23,426 bases of DNA from an uncultured Anaeroplasma sp. (GCA_934216145.1 CAKQBG010000028.1:1-23426), one strand, 5' to 3'; positions 8,201 to 15,634 are shown, counted from the first letter of the stretch. The notes: a model not told the origin generated them from the letters alone. Numbers and translations: made by a program.

Positions 8201-11200
8201 ATTACTATTAATATTAATACTAATATTATTAATTTCATATTTACTAGTACTAATATCATCTATTACTATATCAATAGTCTTATCATTTCTTAAAAGCTTA
8301 ATACTTAACCTTAATTCATTAATCAATTCATTCAAATCTAAAACAATACTAAATGTATCCTTATCTCCATTAATAGTTAATTTACTAATAATATCATTTA
8401 TTACACTACTATCAATATCAAAGCTATCTAAATTATATTTATTAGCTATATAATCAATTAATTCTATAAACTCATCAGTATTAAGCTTAATAGCTATATT
8501 ACCATAAGCTAATCTAATTTCATTATTAATAATTACTAAATTAATAATGTGAGTAGTATTTAATACCTTTAATTCAATATTGAATCTAGCTTCATTAGAA
8601 TCAATATTAACTGATCCAATAATATTTATATTAGCGCTAATATCACCTATTAATAAATCAAATCCTAAATTAATTCCAATATTCTTATTATTTATAATTT
8701 CTATTAAATTATCAATTATATCTAATAGCCCCTCTAAATTAGAATATTCTAAATAATCATCATTAGCTAATTCAATTGAATTACTTGTTTTATTTAAATT
8801 AAAACTGATTTCATTTAAATTAATTCCATTAATCTCAATATCACTTATTGATACTACTAATCCCTTTAAAGTGTTAATACTAGTACTTATTTTACCTAAT
8901 TTTGGTAAATCAATTGTAATATTAAGTTCATTTTTAGATGTAGTAAGCTCTAATGTATCTAATAAACTAATGATATTACTTAAATCAATTTCTATATTAT
9001 CAATTGTAATATATCTACTTATAATAGATTTAATTTCCTCTAATGTAAGCTTTATCTTAATATTTTGATATGTTAAATAAAAATAATTATTAATATATTT
9101 AATATTTATATCTAAAATATTAGAATAAATAACTAAGCTTATATTTAAATCAAAGCTTTTACTATTTATTTCTACTATTCCATTAATACCTATTGTAATA
9201 TTATCATTAATCCTACTATTAAATTTAATTTCTAATGAATTATTCTTTGTAATATTAATAATATCATTTACTACATCAATTATATTATTAATATCAGTAT
9301 AATCATAATTGATATCTAGAATATCAATATTTAAATAATCATGTTTTTCTAATTTAAATTCTATACTATTTAAAGAAATATCATTATAATTCATTGAAGC
9401 ATTAATTAATATATTATCTTCATTATTTACTACTTCTATTTGAGTATGTGATAAAAGATTAACAATTGTATTAATATCAATATCACTAGGTAAAAGACTC
9501 TTAAGCTCAGCTATACTAAGAGAGATAGTTTTATTAAATATAGTTAAATAAATATAATTATTAATATAAATAATTTTAAATGGTATATCTTTATTTTCTA
9601 TATTAATATTGCCATTAAATAATATAGATAAATCATTATTAATAATCAAATCTCCTTTTAAAATAAAATCATATCCATATATATTACCTTGAATTGATGA
9701 AGATAATAAGAAGGATGAATCCTTATTATTAGAAATAAAGGAAGCTATATTTAATAATGATGTTAAATCCATTCCCTTTGGAATATTAATTTCTGAAATA
9801 GTTGATTTAGTAATATTAATATTCATTAGATTAACTATATTTATGTTTAAACCATCAATAATTCTATTAATACTTCCTTTATAGGAAGTATTATTCTTTA
9901 AATATAATGTTAATTCAACATTAGAATTATTAATTAATAAAGAATCAATAGTCTTATTTAAATCAATAGCTTTAATATATTCTATTAGCTTAGCTATTAA
10001 ATCACTACCATTAAATTGAACTAAATCTATTTTTGATAGAATATCATTAGCTTCATTAATATTAAATTCAATAACTAAATCCTCATATTTAATAGTAATA
10101 ATATTATTAGAATAATAAATATTAACTAAATAATTTTTATTTTGATAGGAAATATTAATATATGCTTCTAATATATTAGCCTTTAATAAGTAGTTAATAT
10201 TACCATTAATAGCTATATTATTTTTAGATAAATCTAAATTGAAATCTAAATTAATACTATCACTATTTAATAAATCCATTACCTCATCTAATATAAATGA
10301 TAAATCATTAATTGATTGATAATTATAAGAATTATTAAAATTAATTTTTTCCTGTGTTGTTTCTACATTAATAGAAATATTATTACCATTTATATTAAAA
10401 TTAGTATTAATATCCTTAAAGCTATAAGCTCCATTACTATAGCTAAAGGTAAATTCTATTGGTAATTCAATATTAAATAAATTAAGAGTAGATGATATTT
10501 TAGCTAAAGAATTATCTTCATCTATAATTACTTCACTCTTTAATAATTCTTTAGCAATTGAATCTAAATCTATATTAGAAATATCAATATCTATAGTATT
10601 ATCAAGCTTAAAATAGGATTTAATAAAGGTAATAAAGCTATTTAAATAATTTAAATCTATATTGTATTTTAAATGTAAATTATGATAATTAATTAGTATT
10701 AAAGAATTATCTAATTCTATATTTAAATATAATTCATTCATTATATTTACTATAAAATGCTTATCATTTAATGATAATTTTAATAAAACGTCATATTTTT
10801 CATCATTAATATTAAGCTCTAGCTTATATGTAACATTTTCTCCATTTAATAAATCAGAAAAGCCCTCAAGTAAAAGCCCTTGAGCATCAAGTACAGATGC
10901 ATCTTTTTCACCTTTAGCTTCCATATTTTTATATTTCAAAAAGAAGCTAGATTCTTTAATTTGAATATCATTATAAGTAAAATTCTCATTAATATTAGTC
11001 TTAATATTAAGATTCATATTCATCATTGAAATAACATAATCCTCTTCAGTATGAACTGATTCTAATATCCAATTTGAATTAAATTTAAATGTTAATTCAA
11101 TAGAATTAAAGCCAGGATAGCTACTAGCTCCACCATATTCCTTAACCTGATTTTGATATTTATATGGGGCATTTTTAGGATTCAAGGAATATTTAATCTC

Positions 11201-11815
11201 ATAATAGCCATTTTCACCATTAGAAATACGCTCAGTTGAAATTATTGTATCACTACAAAGAATATATGCTGAAATTTGATCTGGAGTCCAGCCATATATT
11301 TCATCTGAAAGCTTATAGGTAATTGCGTCATTAGGTTCATTTTTCCATTCAACATTATCTCCATTAATAGATTCTTCACTTCTTCTAATGATTTTATCAG
11401 TCAAATAAAACTTTTGAAGTCCAAAGCTTACAAATGTTGAAGTTGAAATAGTTTGTTGAAACATATATTCAGAATTTACAATTCTTTCATCATGTATTTT
11501 TTGAATATATGGTATACCCATAATCTGCGCTTTTGCTTCACCGATACTTTCAGATTTAAAATTTTTATTAGTTTCTATATTATAGGCCAAATAGGCTAAA
11601 TTATCTAAATCCGTCTCATATTCTGGACTACTATTAATTGGAAGTTTCTTTGTTGTAGTTTTAAATGTATTAGCTTCTGCATTAGATGGAGTACCACTAC
11701 CCATAAATAGTGATGTTATCGCAAAGCCAATAATTAAAAAAACAGATAAGATAACTCCCTTTATAATTCTTTTTCTATTTTTCGCCTTAATATACTTTAA
11801 TATAAAGTCTTCCAT
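5267..11815 (-). CDS. Giant exported repeat protein with B-repeats and LRR tail (2182 aa)
   Basis: I do not recognise the protein as a whole. A basic N-terminus (KAKNRKRIIKG) precedes a hydrophobic segment (about 20-39) and TPSNAEAN, so it is exported, either anchored by this helix or cleaved after AEA. Residues 50-300 are a unique region. About 310-1700 is a tandem series of roughly seven diverged units of 155-240 residues, each starting with a YxY plus amphipathic helix (for example NYQSINDLSFILDEVMDLL, YLEYSNLEGLLDIIDNLIEI, YLEYDDIINIIDNIDSII) and containing a later strand pair of the type YINNYFYLTYQNIKIKLTLE. InlB-type B-repeats occupy about 1738-1812 and 1816-1884 (NGWYKDSEF...LYAKW), with a degenerate third at about 1978-2035. 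A BspA-type LRR tail spans about 2045-2135 (KAFSDNKSIKNL, IGQDAFKNCDNLVNLYM). There is no LPXTG or C-terminal membrane helix. The ATG at 11815 is preferred; an upstream TTG is the -35 box. Adhesion or a surface scaffold role is inferred only from the B-repeat/LRR modules. Confidence 0.8.
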   Translation of the reverse strand: MEDFILKYIKAKNRKRIIKGVILSVFLIIGFAITSLFMGSGTPSNAEANTFKTTTKKLPINSSPEYETDLDNLAYLAYNIETNKNFKSESIGEAKAQIMGIPYIQKIHDERIVNSEYMFQQTISTSTFVSFGLQKFYLTDKIIRRSEESINGDNVEWKNEPNDAITYKLSDEIYGWTPDQISAYILCSDTIISTERISNGENGYYEIKYSLNPKNAPYKYQNQVKEYGGASSYPGFNSIELTFKFNSNWILESVHTEEDYVISMMNMNLNIKTNINENFTYNDIQIKESSFFLKYKNMEAKGEKDASVLDAQGLLLEGFSDLLNGENVTYKLELNINDEKYDVLLKLSLNDKHFIVNIMNELYLNIELDNSLILINYHNLHLKYNIDLNYLNSFITFIKSYFKLDNTIDIDISNIDLDSIAKELLKSEVIIDEDNSLAKISSTLNLFNIELPIEFTFSYSNGAYSFKDINTNFNINGNNISINVETTQEKINFNNSYNYQSINDLSFILDEVMDLLNSDSINLDFNLDLSKNNIAINGNINYLLKANILEAYINISYQNKNYLVNIYYSNNIITIKYEDLVIEFNINEANDILSKIDLVQFNGSDLIAKLIEYIKAIDLNKTIDSLLINNSNVELTLYLKNNTSYKGSINRIIDGLNINIVNLMNINITKSTISEINIPKGMDLTSLLNIASFISNNKDSSFLLSSSIQGNIYGYDFILKGDLIINNDLSILFNGNINIENKDIPFKIIYINNYIYLTIFNKTISLSIAELKSLLPSDIDINTIVNLLSHTQIEVVNNEDNILINASMNYNDISLNSIEFKLEKHDYLNIDILDINYDYTDINNIIDVVNDIINITKNNSLEIKFNSRINDNITIGINGIVEINSKSFDLNISLVIYSNILDINIKYINNYFYLTYQNIKIKLTLEEIKSIISRYITIDNIEIDLSNIISLLDTLELTTSKNELNITIDLPKLGKISTSINTLKGLVVSISDIEINGINLNEISFNLNKTSNSIELANDDYLEYSNLEGLLDIIDNLIEIINNKNIGINLGFDLLIGDISANINIIGSVNIDSNEARFNIELKVLNTTHIINLVIINNEIRLAYGNIAIKLNTDEFIELIDYIANKYNLDSFDIDSSVINDIISKLTINGDKDTFSIVLDLNELINELRLSIKLLRNDKTIDIVIDDISTSKYEINNISININSNLSNIVVNSDSYLEYDDIINIIDNIDSIINITKKKSFNLSFNTQIMNNDYVRFDVEAKAYILVNDNGSIDLEVSLDLLSMTNNDSDYTIDFVIKNNYCYLDIKLARRDDTSHDYLRVSANVNDILSILGTLSKLMGIDIPLLDKFIDGDISLDKNSLGLLIPNKDEVANICFSDYLKSINSSSDELKIVIDGMKLFNANDDLEIILGKINGSSDINHLNINNIYTNNTLDSVEKFNIDLSLIDEEFIIADRDYEYIDISTLNELLKAFINTSSLNDFNIKGSFVVDATVGISIKMTIDFEAIIKLDENKVPSIIIKFKNIPVIVGVNNDVPYSFGDTDGGGYRDLTLYFKNNNVYLYRTEEISRFAANSQRFEKKLYTTLDLFLGDIYYYLLQVGFGFSDSIISSIKDGMNIDENHVIDLAKVVNSYLKVNDNTYNLSISLGELTGNDQLGNMNLSIMTSNIDNKNYISSLGLDIDINVSVLKLKISTNDMELINITENIDISELENYINNYQYRIDELWTARSGKWNLASSIDYLIIFDCNNGNDLIEKKYKYNDLIVYPKFKDYELINGKYMIFNGWYKDSEFSEDSLFDSEYMPRGDIKLYAKWEYASTGLIEFETEYGENPENIYLLEGSILNLPSMPLIQYESSYYSFLYWSYNGKKFEYDIMPKGEFVLKAVWELVVPKVRYNNELIDLRDFDEKVALIKSDKGFIYNSISLNEFINIYPNLSIDLDSNSYIFDTSVYSFDYFNNINNDYYYIEYNIDSKYNPNNYYIGIIYSKNIKASYDIPSYEYGDYIANAWFSSNNFSNDNLVLDFSTINENTILYPYYSTNNSYFIYDKSSIIGINNTTDTVIIPILNNGIVINNINDKAFSDNKSIKNLIISIFITTIGQDAFKNCDNLVNLYMGDNVTSCSNDAFYMSSSSKASKIVYYSNNNNINISSLIAYKSFGSYKYYSSIKNFKNPKNFNLNEVIRSYVL

Positions 11816-11853
11816 ATTTAAATAACCAAAACTTTCCCGATATGCAAATATAT

Positions 11854-11881
11854 AATATATAAATTTAAAATAAAATGTCAA
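11854..11881 (-). promoter_or_regulatory. Promoter of the giant repeat-protein gene
   Basis: Consensus TTGACA at 11881-11876, then TATATT at 11859-11854 (16-nt spacer) or TATTAT at 11857-11852 (18-nt spacer). The start codon is about 40 nt further on; the Shine-Dalgarno site is weak (GGGAAAG, too distant to be ideal). Confidence 0.65.
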
Positions 11882-11944
11882 GTTAATTTTACTTTTTTAA
11901 GCATTTTCATAAGCTATTTTTGTCTATTTATGTTATAAAAGCAA

Positions 11945-11972
11945 GAAAAAAAGGAGTTGTAAAAACTCCTTT
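11945..11972 (-). terminator. Terminator of the ABC exporter operon
   Basis: Minus strand: AAGGAGTT pairs with AACTCCTT around a 4-5 nt loop (11951-11971), followed by a run of T (11950-11945). It begins 4 bp after the permease stop codon. An outer pair, AAAGCAAG/CTTGCTTT at about 11938-11945 and 11981-11988, could extend the structure. Confidence 0.8.
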
Positions 11973-11975
11973 CGA

Positions 11976-12719
11976 TTATACTTGCTTTCTTTTTATAGTT
12001 AAATTACTAATAGTAAGCGCAATTATAATAACTACAAAGCCCAAGATAAATGATCTTGTTATAATTTCTGCATTTGTATCTATTACAGTTAGAAATGTCA
12101 AATTATTATCAATCCAGTAATCACTAAATTTGAAATTAAGCTTAGAAAATGAATCAATTAAAGTTAATATTAATGTGATAATATTAGGGAATACAATTGA
12201 AGAAGCAATAGAAAAGCTTAGCTTTCTAAATACTGAAGCAAATAGGAAGAATATACTATGATAACTTATAACTAAAACTAAAATAGCGAATAAGGAAGCA
12301 ATAAATGTACTATCAACTTCTCCATTTTTAAAGAATACTAATCCTAAAACAAATGATAATAAAACATCTATAATATATATAATAACATATCCAGTTAAGG
12401 AAACTAAATATTTAGAAATATTAACCTTAACTTTTGAATATCCTCTAGCATAAATATTCTTTATTGTACCTAAGGAATCATCTTCACATACAAAAATACT
12501 AATAAATATACCACCTATAATTGAAAGCATTCCATTACTAAAGGCATTTTTCATTATTACTAGGCTAGTAGATGAGCCTACTTCTTCACTAAAAAATCTA
12601 ATTATTAAAAATATTGTTATAATTGAGACAGAAACTGAAAGCATAGAAATCAATAAGCAAATATAAAATGCTTTAGATCTTAATAATTTTCTATATTCAA
12701 ATTCAAGTAATTTTTTCAT
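11976..12719 (-). CDS. ABC-2 type transporter permease (BcrB/LanE-like)
   Basis: A 247-residue integral membrane protein with about six hydrophobic segments (roughly 15-40, 55-75, 100-125, 135-160, 170-190, 220-240), the usual size for permeases of peptide-antibiotic exporters and immunity systems. Near residue 85 it has SLGTIKNIYARGYSKVKVNI, resembling the conserved cytoplasmic loop of this family (DxxxGTxKNxLxxGxsR) that contacts the ATPase. Its ATG overlaps the ATPase stop codon (TAATG), so the two proteins are translationally coupled. The exporter's substrate cannot be told from sequence; bacitracin/lantibiotic resistance or self-protection is the family's usual role. Confidence 0.8.
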   Translation of the reverse strand: MKKLLEFEYRKLLRSKAFYICLLISMLSVSVSIITIFLIIRFFSEEVGSSTSLVIMKNAFSNGMLSIIGGIFISIFVCEDDSLGTIKNIYARGYSKVKVNISKYLVSLTGYVIIYIIDVLLSFVLGLVFFKNGEVDSTFIASLFAILVLVISYHSIFFLFASVFRKLSFSIASSIVFPNIITLILTLIDSFSKLNFKFSDYWIDNNLTFLTVIDTNAEIITRSFILGFVVIIIALTISNLTIKRKQV

Positions 12720-13606
12720 TATCTTCCAATCCTTTCAATAAAATAATCCTCAAATGAAGCTTTCTCATATGTTAATTCATAAACCATAATAGAATTTTTG
12801 ACTAATAGCTCATTAATCTTTTCAGGATGTTCACAATTAGAATATAAATGAATCACTTTATCCTTTACATCGTATTTTTCTAATAAATTGTTATCATTTA
12901 AAATATTTAAAGCCTTATCAGTATCAGAAACCTTAATTAAAAGTTTATCCTTGCACCTATCCAAAAGCTCATTTGCTTCAATTTCCTCTACAAGCTTACC
13001 ATCATTAATAATTCCATATCTAGTAGTTATTTTTGCAAGCTCATCAATAATATGGCTAGAAATCAAAATAGTAACTCCCTTTTCCTTATTAAGTCTTAAT
13101 AAAACATCTCTTATTTCCTTAATACCTTCAGGATCTAATCCATTAATAGGCTCATCTAATACTAATAATTCAGGATTACCAAGTAACGAAATCGCAATAC
13201 CAAGCCTTTGCTTCATACCAAGAGAAAAGCTTCCTACTTTACGATTAGTATTAAGACCTACAAGCTTTAATATATCATTTATTTCATCATTAGTTCCACC
13301 ATATAATATAGAAAATCTTTTAAGATTCTCAAAAGCTGATGAATTCTTATATAATCCTGGGGTTTCAATTAAAGAACCAATCCTTCTTCTTTCATTATCA
13401 AGCTTATTAGAACCAAATAATAAAATTTCACCACAGGTTGGATTAAGTAGTCCAAGTATAAGCTTCATTGCTGTAGTTTTACCAGCACCATTTTTTCCAA
13501 CAAAACCATAAATATCTCCTTTTTTAATATGCATATTTATAGAATCAACAGCTAATTTTTTTGGGAATTTCTTTGTTAAATTTTTTGTTTCGATAATGTA
13601 TTCCAT
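12719..13606 (-). CDS. ABC transporter ATP-binding protein (BcrA/LanF-like)
   Basis: A 295-residue nucleotide-binding subunit. Walker A GKNGAGKTT (37-45), signature SFSLGMKQR (126-134), Walker B LLVLDEPINGLDP (147-159) and the H-loop SSHIIDEL are all intact. The Q-loop has E81 in GSLIETPGLY, the glutamate 'E-loop' typical of lantibiotic-immunity LanF and bacitracin BcrA subunits, which supports a peptide-antibiotic exporter. The ATG at 13606 begins MEYIIETKNLTKKF, the expected start of the domain; the upstream in-frame GTG at 13642 would add 12 residues encoded by intron DNA. A group II intron remnant ends 8 nt before the ATG, so the native leader, ribosome site and promoter have been displaced, and how the operon is now expressed is unclear. 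Confidence 0.9.
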   Translation of the reverse strand: MEYIIETKNLTKKFPKKLAVDSINMHIKKGDIYGFVGKNGAGKTTAMKLILGLLNPTCGEILLFGSNKLDNERRRIGSLIETPGLYKNSSAFENLKRFSILYGGTNDEINDILKLVGLNTNRKVGSFSLGMKQRLGIAISLLGNPELLVLDEPINGLDPEGIKEIRDVLLRLNKEKGVTILISSHIIDELAKITTRYGIINDGKLVEEIEANELLDRCKDKLLIKVSDTDKALNILNDNNLLEKYDVKDKVIHLYSNCEHPEKINELLVKNSIMVYELTYEKASFEDYFIERIGR

Positions 13607-13614
13607 ATTCTCTA

Positions 13615-13708
13615 GTCGAGTAGACAAGGCTCGACAATTCACCTCTTATTTCAATTTATATTGTTTTAAAATATCATATTGTGAGTTGCTATGTCTTGCT
13701 TGCCCCTC
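13615..13708 (-). ncRNA. Group II intron domain VI with enlarged terminal loop
   Basis: GAGGGGCAAG (13708-13699) pairs with CTTGTCTACTC (13628-13618), with two G-U pairs and one unpaired adenine at 13621, which is the seventh base from the intron's 3' end, as expected for the branch-point A. The terminal loop (13698-13629) is 70 nt, very A+T-rich, and contains AAGAGGTGA, a ribosome-site-like sequence. Domain VI loops are normally only a few bases, so this is probably an insertion or a rearranged host leader. Confidence 0.6.
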
Positions 13709-13711
13709 ACG

Positions 13712-13744
13712 GAACCGTACGTGCGAATTTCCCGCATACGGCTC
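13712..13744 (-). ncRNA. Group II intron domain V
   Basis: The 33-nt minus-strand hairpin starts GAGCCGTATGCGG and ends CGCACGTACGGTTC around a GAAA tetraloop. It keeps the AGC catalytic triad near its 5' end and the two-helix layout that make domain V the most conserved part of group II introns. It is one base shorter than the common 34-nt form, at the junction of stem and loop. Confidence 0.9.
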
Positions 13745-13759
13745 TTTACTAATAATCTT

Positions 13760-14218
13760 TTAAACTGGTTGCCAACGCCATATATCCTTTTTAATACAAG
13801 GTTTCTTTATATAAAACTTCCATATCCTAAGATAATCAGAATATTTCATCTTACCTTTTTGGTCTCTACGATTTAACCATTTATATAAAGTACATTTAAT
13901 ATATTTATAGAACTTAACTAGGCTATCGTAATTACCACTGATTCCATAGTAATTGTAATGTCCTATTAACTTTCGATTTAGGGTTTTACAAGTATCGGCT
14001 ATTGGACAATGCATATGTTCTTTAATCCATTGTTTTGCAATTTGTCTTTTAACTTTTAATCTCTTTCTACTTGTTATTATATGTGTTCTATAGATGCCTT
14101 TGATTGTTTTACCATTATGAAATTCAAAGCCAAGAAAACCAAACTTTTCTTTTCCTCCTTTGAATCTTCCAAATGGTAAGATTCTTGTTTTGTCAGTTGC
14201 CACTTTCCTACACTTCTA
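13760..14218 (-). pseudogene. ltrA: Group II intron reverse transcriptase/maturase, C-terminal fragment
   Basis: About 150 residues remain: TDKTRILPFGRF and GFLGFEFHNG mark the end of the reverse transcriptase palm/thumb boundary, then a maturase (X) domain with RLKVKRQIAKQWIKEHMH, LNRKLIGHYNYYGISGNYDS and KYIKCTLYKWLNRRDQKG. The N-terminal ~270 residues with the YADD catalytic motif are absent, and an in-frame TAG lies at 14218, five codons before the first similarity. A GTG at 14203 is only an apparent start. There is no En endonuclease domain. It is a dead fragment, retained with domains V and VI. Confidence 0.9.
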
Positions 14219-14266
14219 TGATACCATTTACAATAAAAAAGAACAAAATAAAATTGTTCAATAAAT

Positions 14267-14320
14267 AAAAAATGTAACTATGGGGTAAGGGGGATTCTCG
14301 CCTTAAAAGTTACATTTTTT
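14267..14320. repeat. Long perfect inverted repeat (13-bp arms) with A6/T6 ends
   Basis: AAAAAATGTAACT (14267-14279) and AGTTACATTTTTT (14308-14320) are perfect reverse complements. Inside, TAAGG (14286-14290) pairs with CCTTA (14301-14305), and the loop has an unusually G-rich/C-rich stretch for this genome. Transcribed either way it makes a stem ending in a T run, so it could act as a bidirectional terminator. It lies between the lipoprotein gene and the intron fragment, with no gene in this 239-bp stretch. A remnant of a small mobile element is an alternative. Confidence 0.6.
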
Positions 14321-14351
14321 CATTCATTAATAGTATTAATCTAGACCAAAA

Positions 14352-14399
14352 GGCGGTGTGAACATTATAGATTTAACAAATTCTATTTTTCACACCTCC
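14352..14399 (-). terminator. Extended hairpin downstream of the lipoprotein gene
   Basis: On the minus strand GGAGGTGTGAA pairs with TTCACACCGCC (one mismatch), and the enclosed bases continue pairing as ATAGA/TCTAT and TTT/AAA. The stem is followed by TTTT. Its 5' arm carries AGGAGGTG, a perfect Shine-Dalgarno-like sequence, with only a six-codon frame after it. It is most simply the terminator of the lipoprotein transcription unit, but a structured leader of a lost gene is possible. A weaker A/T hairpin lies at 14411-14436, just after the stop codon. Confidence 0.45.
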
Positions 14400-14442
14400 T
14401 AATAATAATTATTTTATTTCTAAACAAAAATAAAATTCTTTT

Positions 14443-14856
14443 TTATTTATTAAAACTATTTAAATATTCTTTAGTATTGTTGTAAAAATCATTACTAATA
14501 TTCACTACATAATATGATTCATTGTCATTAGCTTTAATATATAAATAATTATCACTAAATCCTAAATAATAAGTACTATCATTATATACTAATTCTAAAT
14601 ATGATTCTTTAGAAACATCTCCTTGGAAATCTTTATCATTTATAAATGCTAAATTATTAAACTTAGATAAAAGTTCTTCATATTTAGAAACATCAATATT
14701 AGAATAAGAACTGTTACTAACACCAGAATCAAAGTATCTAATTTCTTTAGGAGATTCTGATACATTATAAAGCATTTCCATTACATTTTTACTACTATTA
14801 CTACAGCTAGCTAGCATTAAAGCTAAAAACGACAATATAAATAATAATTTTTTCAT
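14443..14856 (-). CDS. Small lipoprotein of unknown function
   Basis: A 137-residue protein with a clear lipoprotein signal peptide: KK, a hydrophobic core (LLFILSFLALML) and the lipobox LASC with Cys18 as the lipidation site. The mature part is Ser/Asn/Tyr-rich with alternating hydrophobic residues (YLELVYNDSTYYLGFSDNYLYIKA), suggesting a small beta-sheet domain displayed outside the membrane. No named family is recognised. AGGGGA precedes the ATG. It starts 12 bp after the end of the broken secreted NlpC/CHAP-like gene, so the two were one operon and may have worked together at the cell surface. Confidence 0.75.
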   Translation of the reverse strand: MKKLLFILSFLALMLASCSNSSKNVMEMLYNVSESPKEIRYFDSGVSNSSYSNIDVSKYEELLSKFNNLAFINDKDFQGDVSKESYLELVYNDSTYYLGFSDNYLYIKANDNESYYVVNISNDFYNNTKEYLNSFNK

Positions 14857-14868
14857 ATTGATTTTCCC

Positions 14869-15618
14869 CTAATTAACAAATAATGTAATAAATCCACAAT
14901 CATCACACTTATATTCCGGAATATATCTTAAAATTGATTTGGGATTACGTTTATTTAAAACAAAATGATGTTTTTTAATTAAAGCTCCACAATCACATTT
15001 TTCATAATGATATTTTTCATTGTAATCTTGAAATGTAAAAGAATGATTATGATTTAAGCTATATCTATAATATTTTACATATGTTCTACACCACCATATA
15101 ATGAAACATAAGGACAATAATCCCCACTATGTTGATATAAACCACAAGCCCCCCATTTTGACTGAACTTCCACAACATTTGATGAGCCACAAATATCATT
15201 AGGTTCTTCATTTTTTATTTTTAAAACAATTCCAGAATGCAAATTATAACCTTCATTATCAAAATAACAAATTCTATCCCTTTCTTTTAATTCTAAATAA
15301 GAAATCTCGATATAACTTCCATCTAAATAATAAGCAGTTGGATTATTCATCCAATAATGATTAGCTTCAATATTTTGAGAATACCATGAAAAAGAATGAC
15401 AATTATAAATATAAGATGCTGAAGAAATTCTTTCGGCTTTAGAATACATAGAATCATATTTTTTATTTATTTCTTCAATTTTTTCCTTACTTCCTTCTTG
15501 TCTTTCAATTACCTCAACATCGCTTCCATTTGGCGTTTTAACATTTAATGATAAAGATGTTGATGTCAAAACTACTGCAGCACATTATAATAAATTTAAA
15601 ATAATAAAAATTCCTCCC
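14869..15618 (-). pseudogene. Broken secreted NlpC/CHAP-like cysteine hydrolase with zinc-ribbon tail
   Basis: Two overlapping reading frames (15075-15569 and 14869-15117) form one protein of about 240 residues. The first part has YNCHSFSWYS and, 70 residues later, LHSGIVLKI and VVEVQSKWG, a Cys...His...pattern like NlpC/P60 or CHAP peptidoglycan hydrolases. The second part has HNHSFTF, EKCDCGALIKKHHF and YKCDDCGF, a zinc-ribbon-like tail. A shift within GGTGGTGTAGAAC (about 15088) separates them. Upstream, in frame, a signal-peptide-like stretch (FIILNLL, stop, CAAVVLTSTSLSLN) lacks a start codon and is cut by TAA, although a GGGAGG ribosome site remains. At least three lesions imply loss of function. 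The hydrolase role is inferred from motif spacing only. Confidence 0.6.
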
Positions 15619-15634
15619 TTTCATTTGTTTTTTT

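Larger units (their letters stand above)
13615..14218 (-). mobile_element. 5'-truncated group II intron (maturase C-terminus, domains V and VI)
   Basis: On the minus strand a fragment of the intron-encoded protein is followed 15 nt later by an intact-looking domain V and then domain VI, ending CTACTCGAC at 13615. The 5' boundary is not a natural intron end (no GUGYG start); sequence similar to a maturase begins about 14215. The part encoding the RT catalytic palm and domains I-III are missing, so the element cannot splice or move. Its base composition is visibly less A+T-rich than its neighbours, indicating transfer from elsewhere. The 3' end abuts the ABC ATPase leader. Confidence 0.85.

Noticed and set aside
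5267..11815. CRISPR or DNA tandem repeats inside the giant gene
   Set aside because: The repeats are visible only at the protein level. The DNA shows generic AT-rich similarity without constant direct repeats or regular spacers.
11816..11881. Upstream TTG start giving the giant protein 22 extra residues
   Set aside because: The TTG is part of a consensus -35 box (TTGACA), and the -10 box lies inside the proposed extension. The ATG at 11815 begins a normal basic-plus-hydrophobic export signal.
12888..13511. 207-residue plus-strand ORF
   Set aside because: It is antisense to the ABC ATPase, whose motifs are complete. The translation is rich in Ser/Pro/Leu with no recognisable domain. Other plus-strand ORFs at 1672-1866, 3552-3803, 8871-9068, 11920-12120 and 13691-13876 are rejected for the same reason.
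13607..13642. GTG start at 13642 for the ABC ATPase
   Set aside because: The 12 added residues are encoded by intron domain VI sequence, and the GTG overlaps the only Shine-Dalgarno-like site. The domain starts normally at MEYIIETKNL.
14352..14400. Small gene after the AGGAGGTG site on the minus strand
   Set aside because: The frame beginning at GTG closes after six codons, and the ribosome-site-like sequence is one arm of a hairpin.
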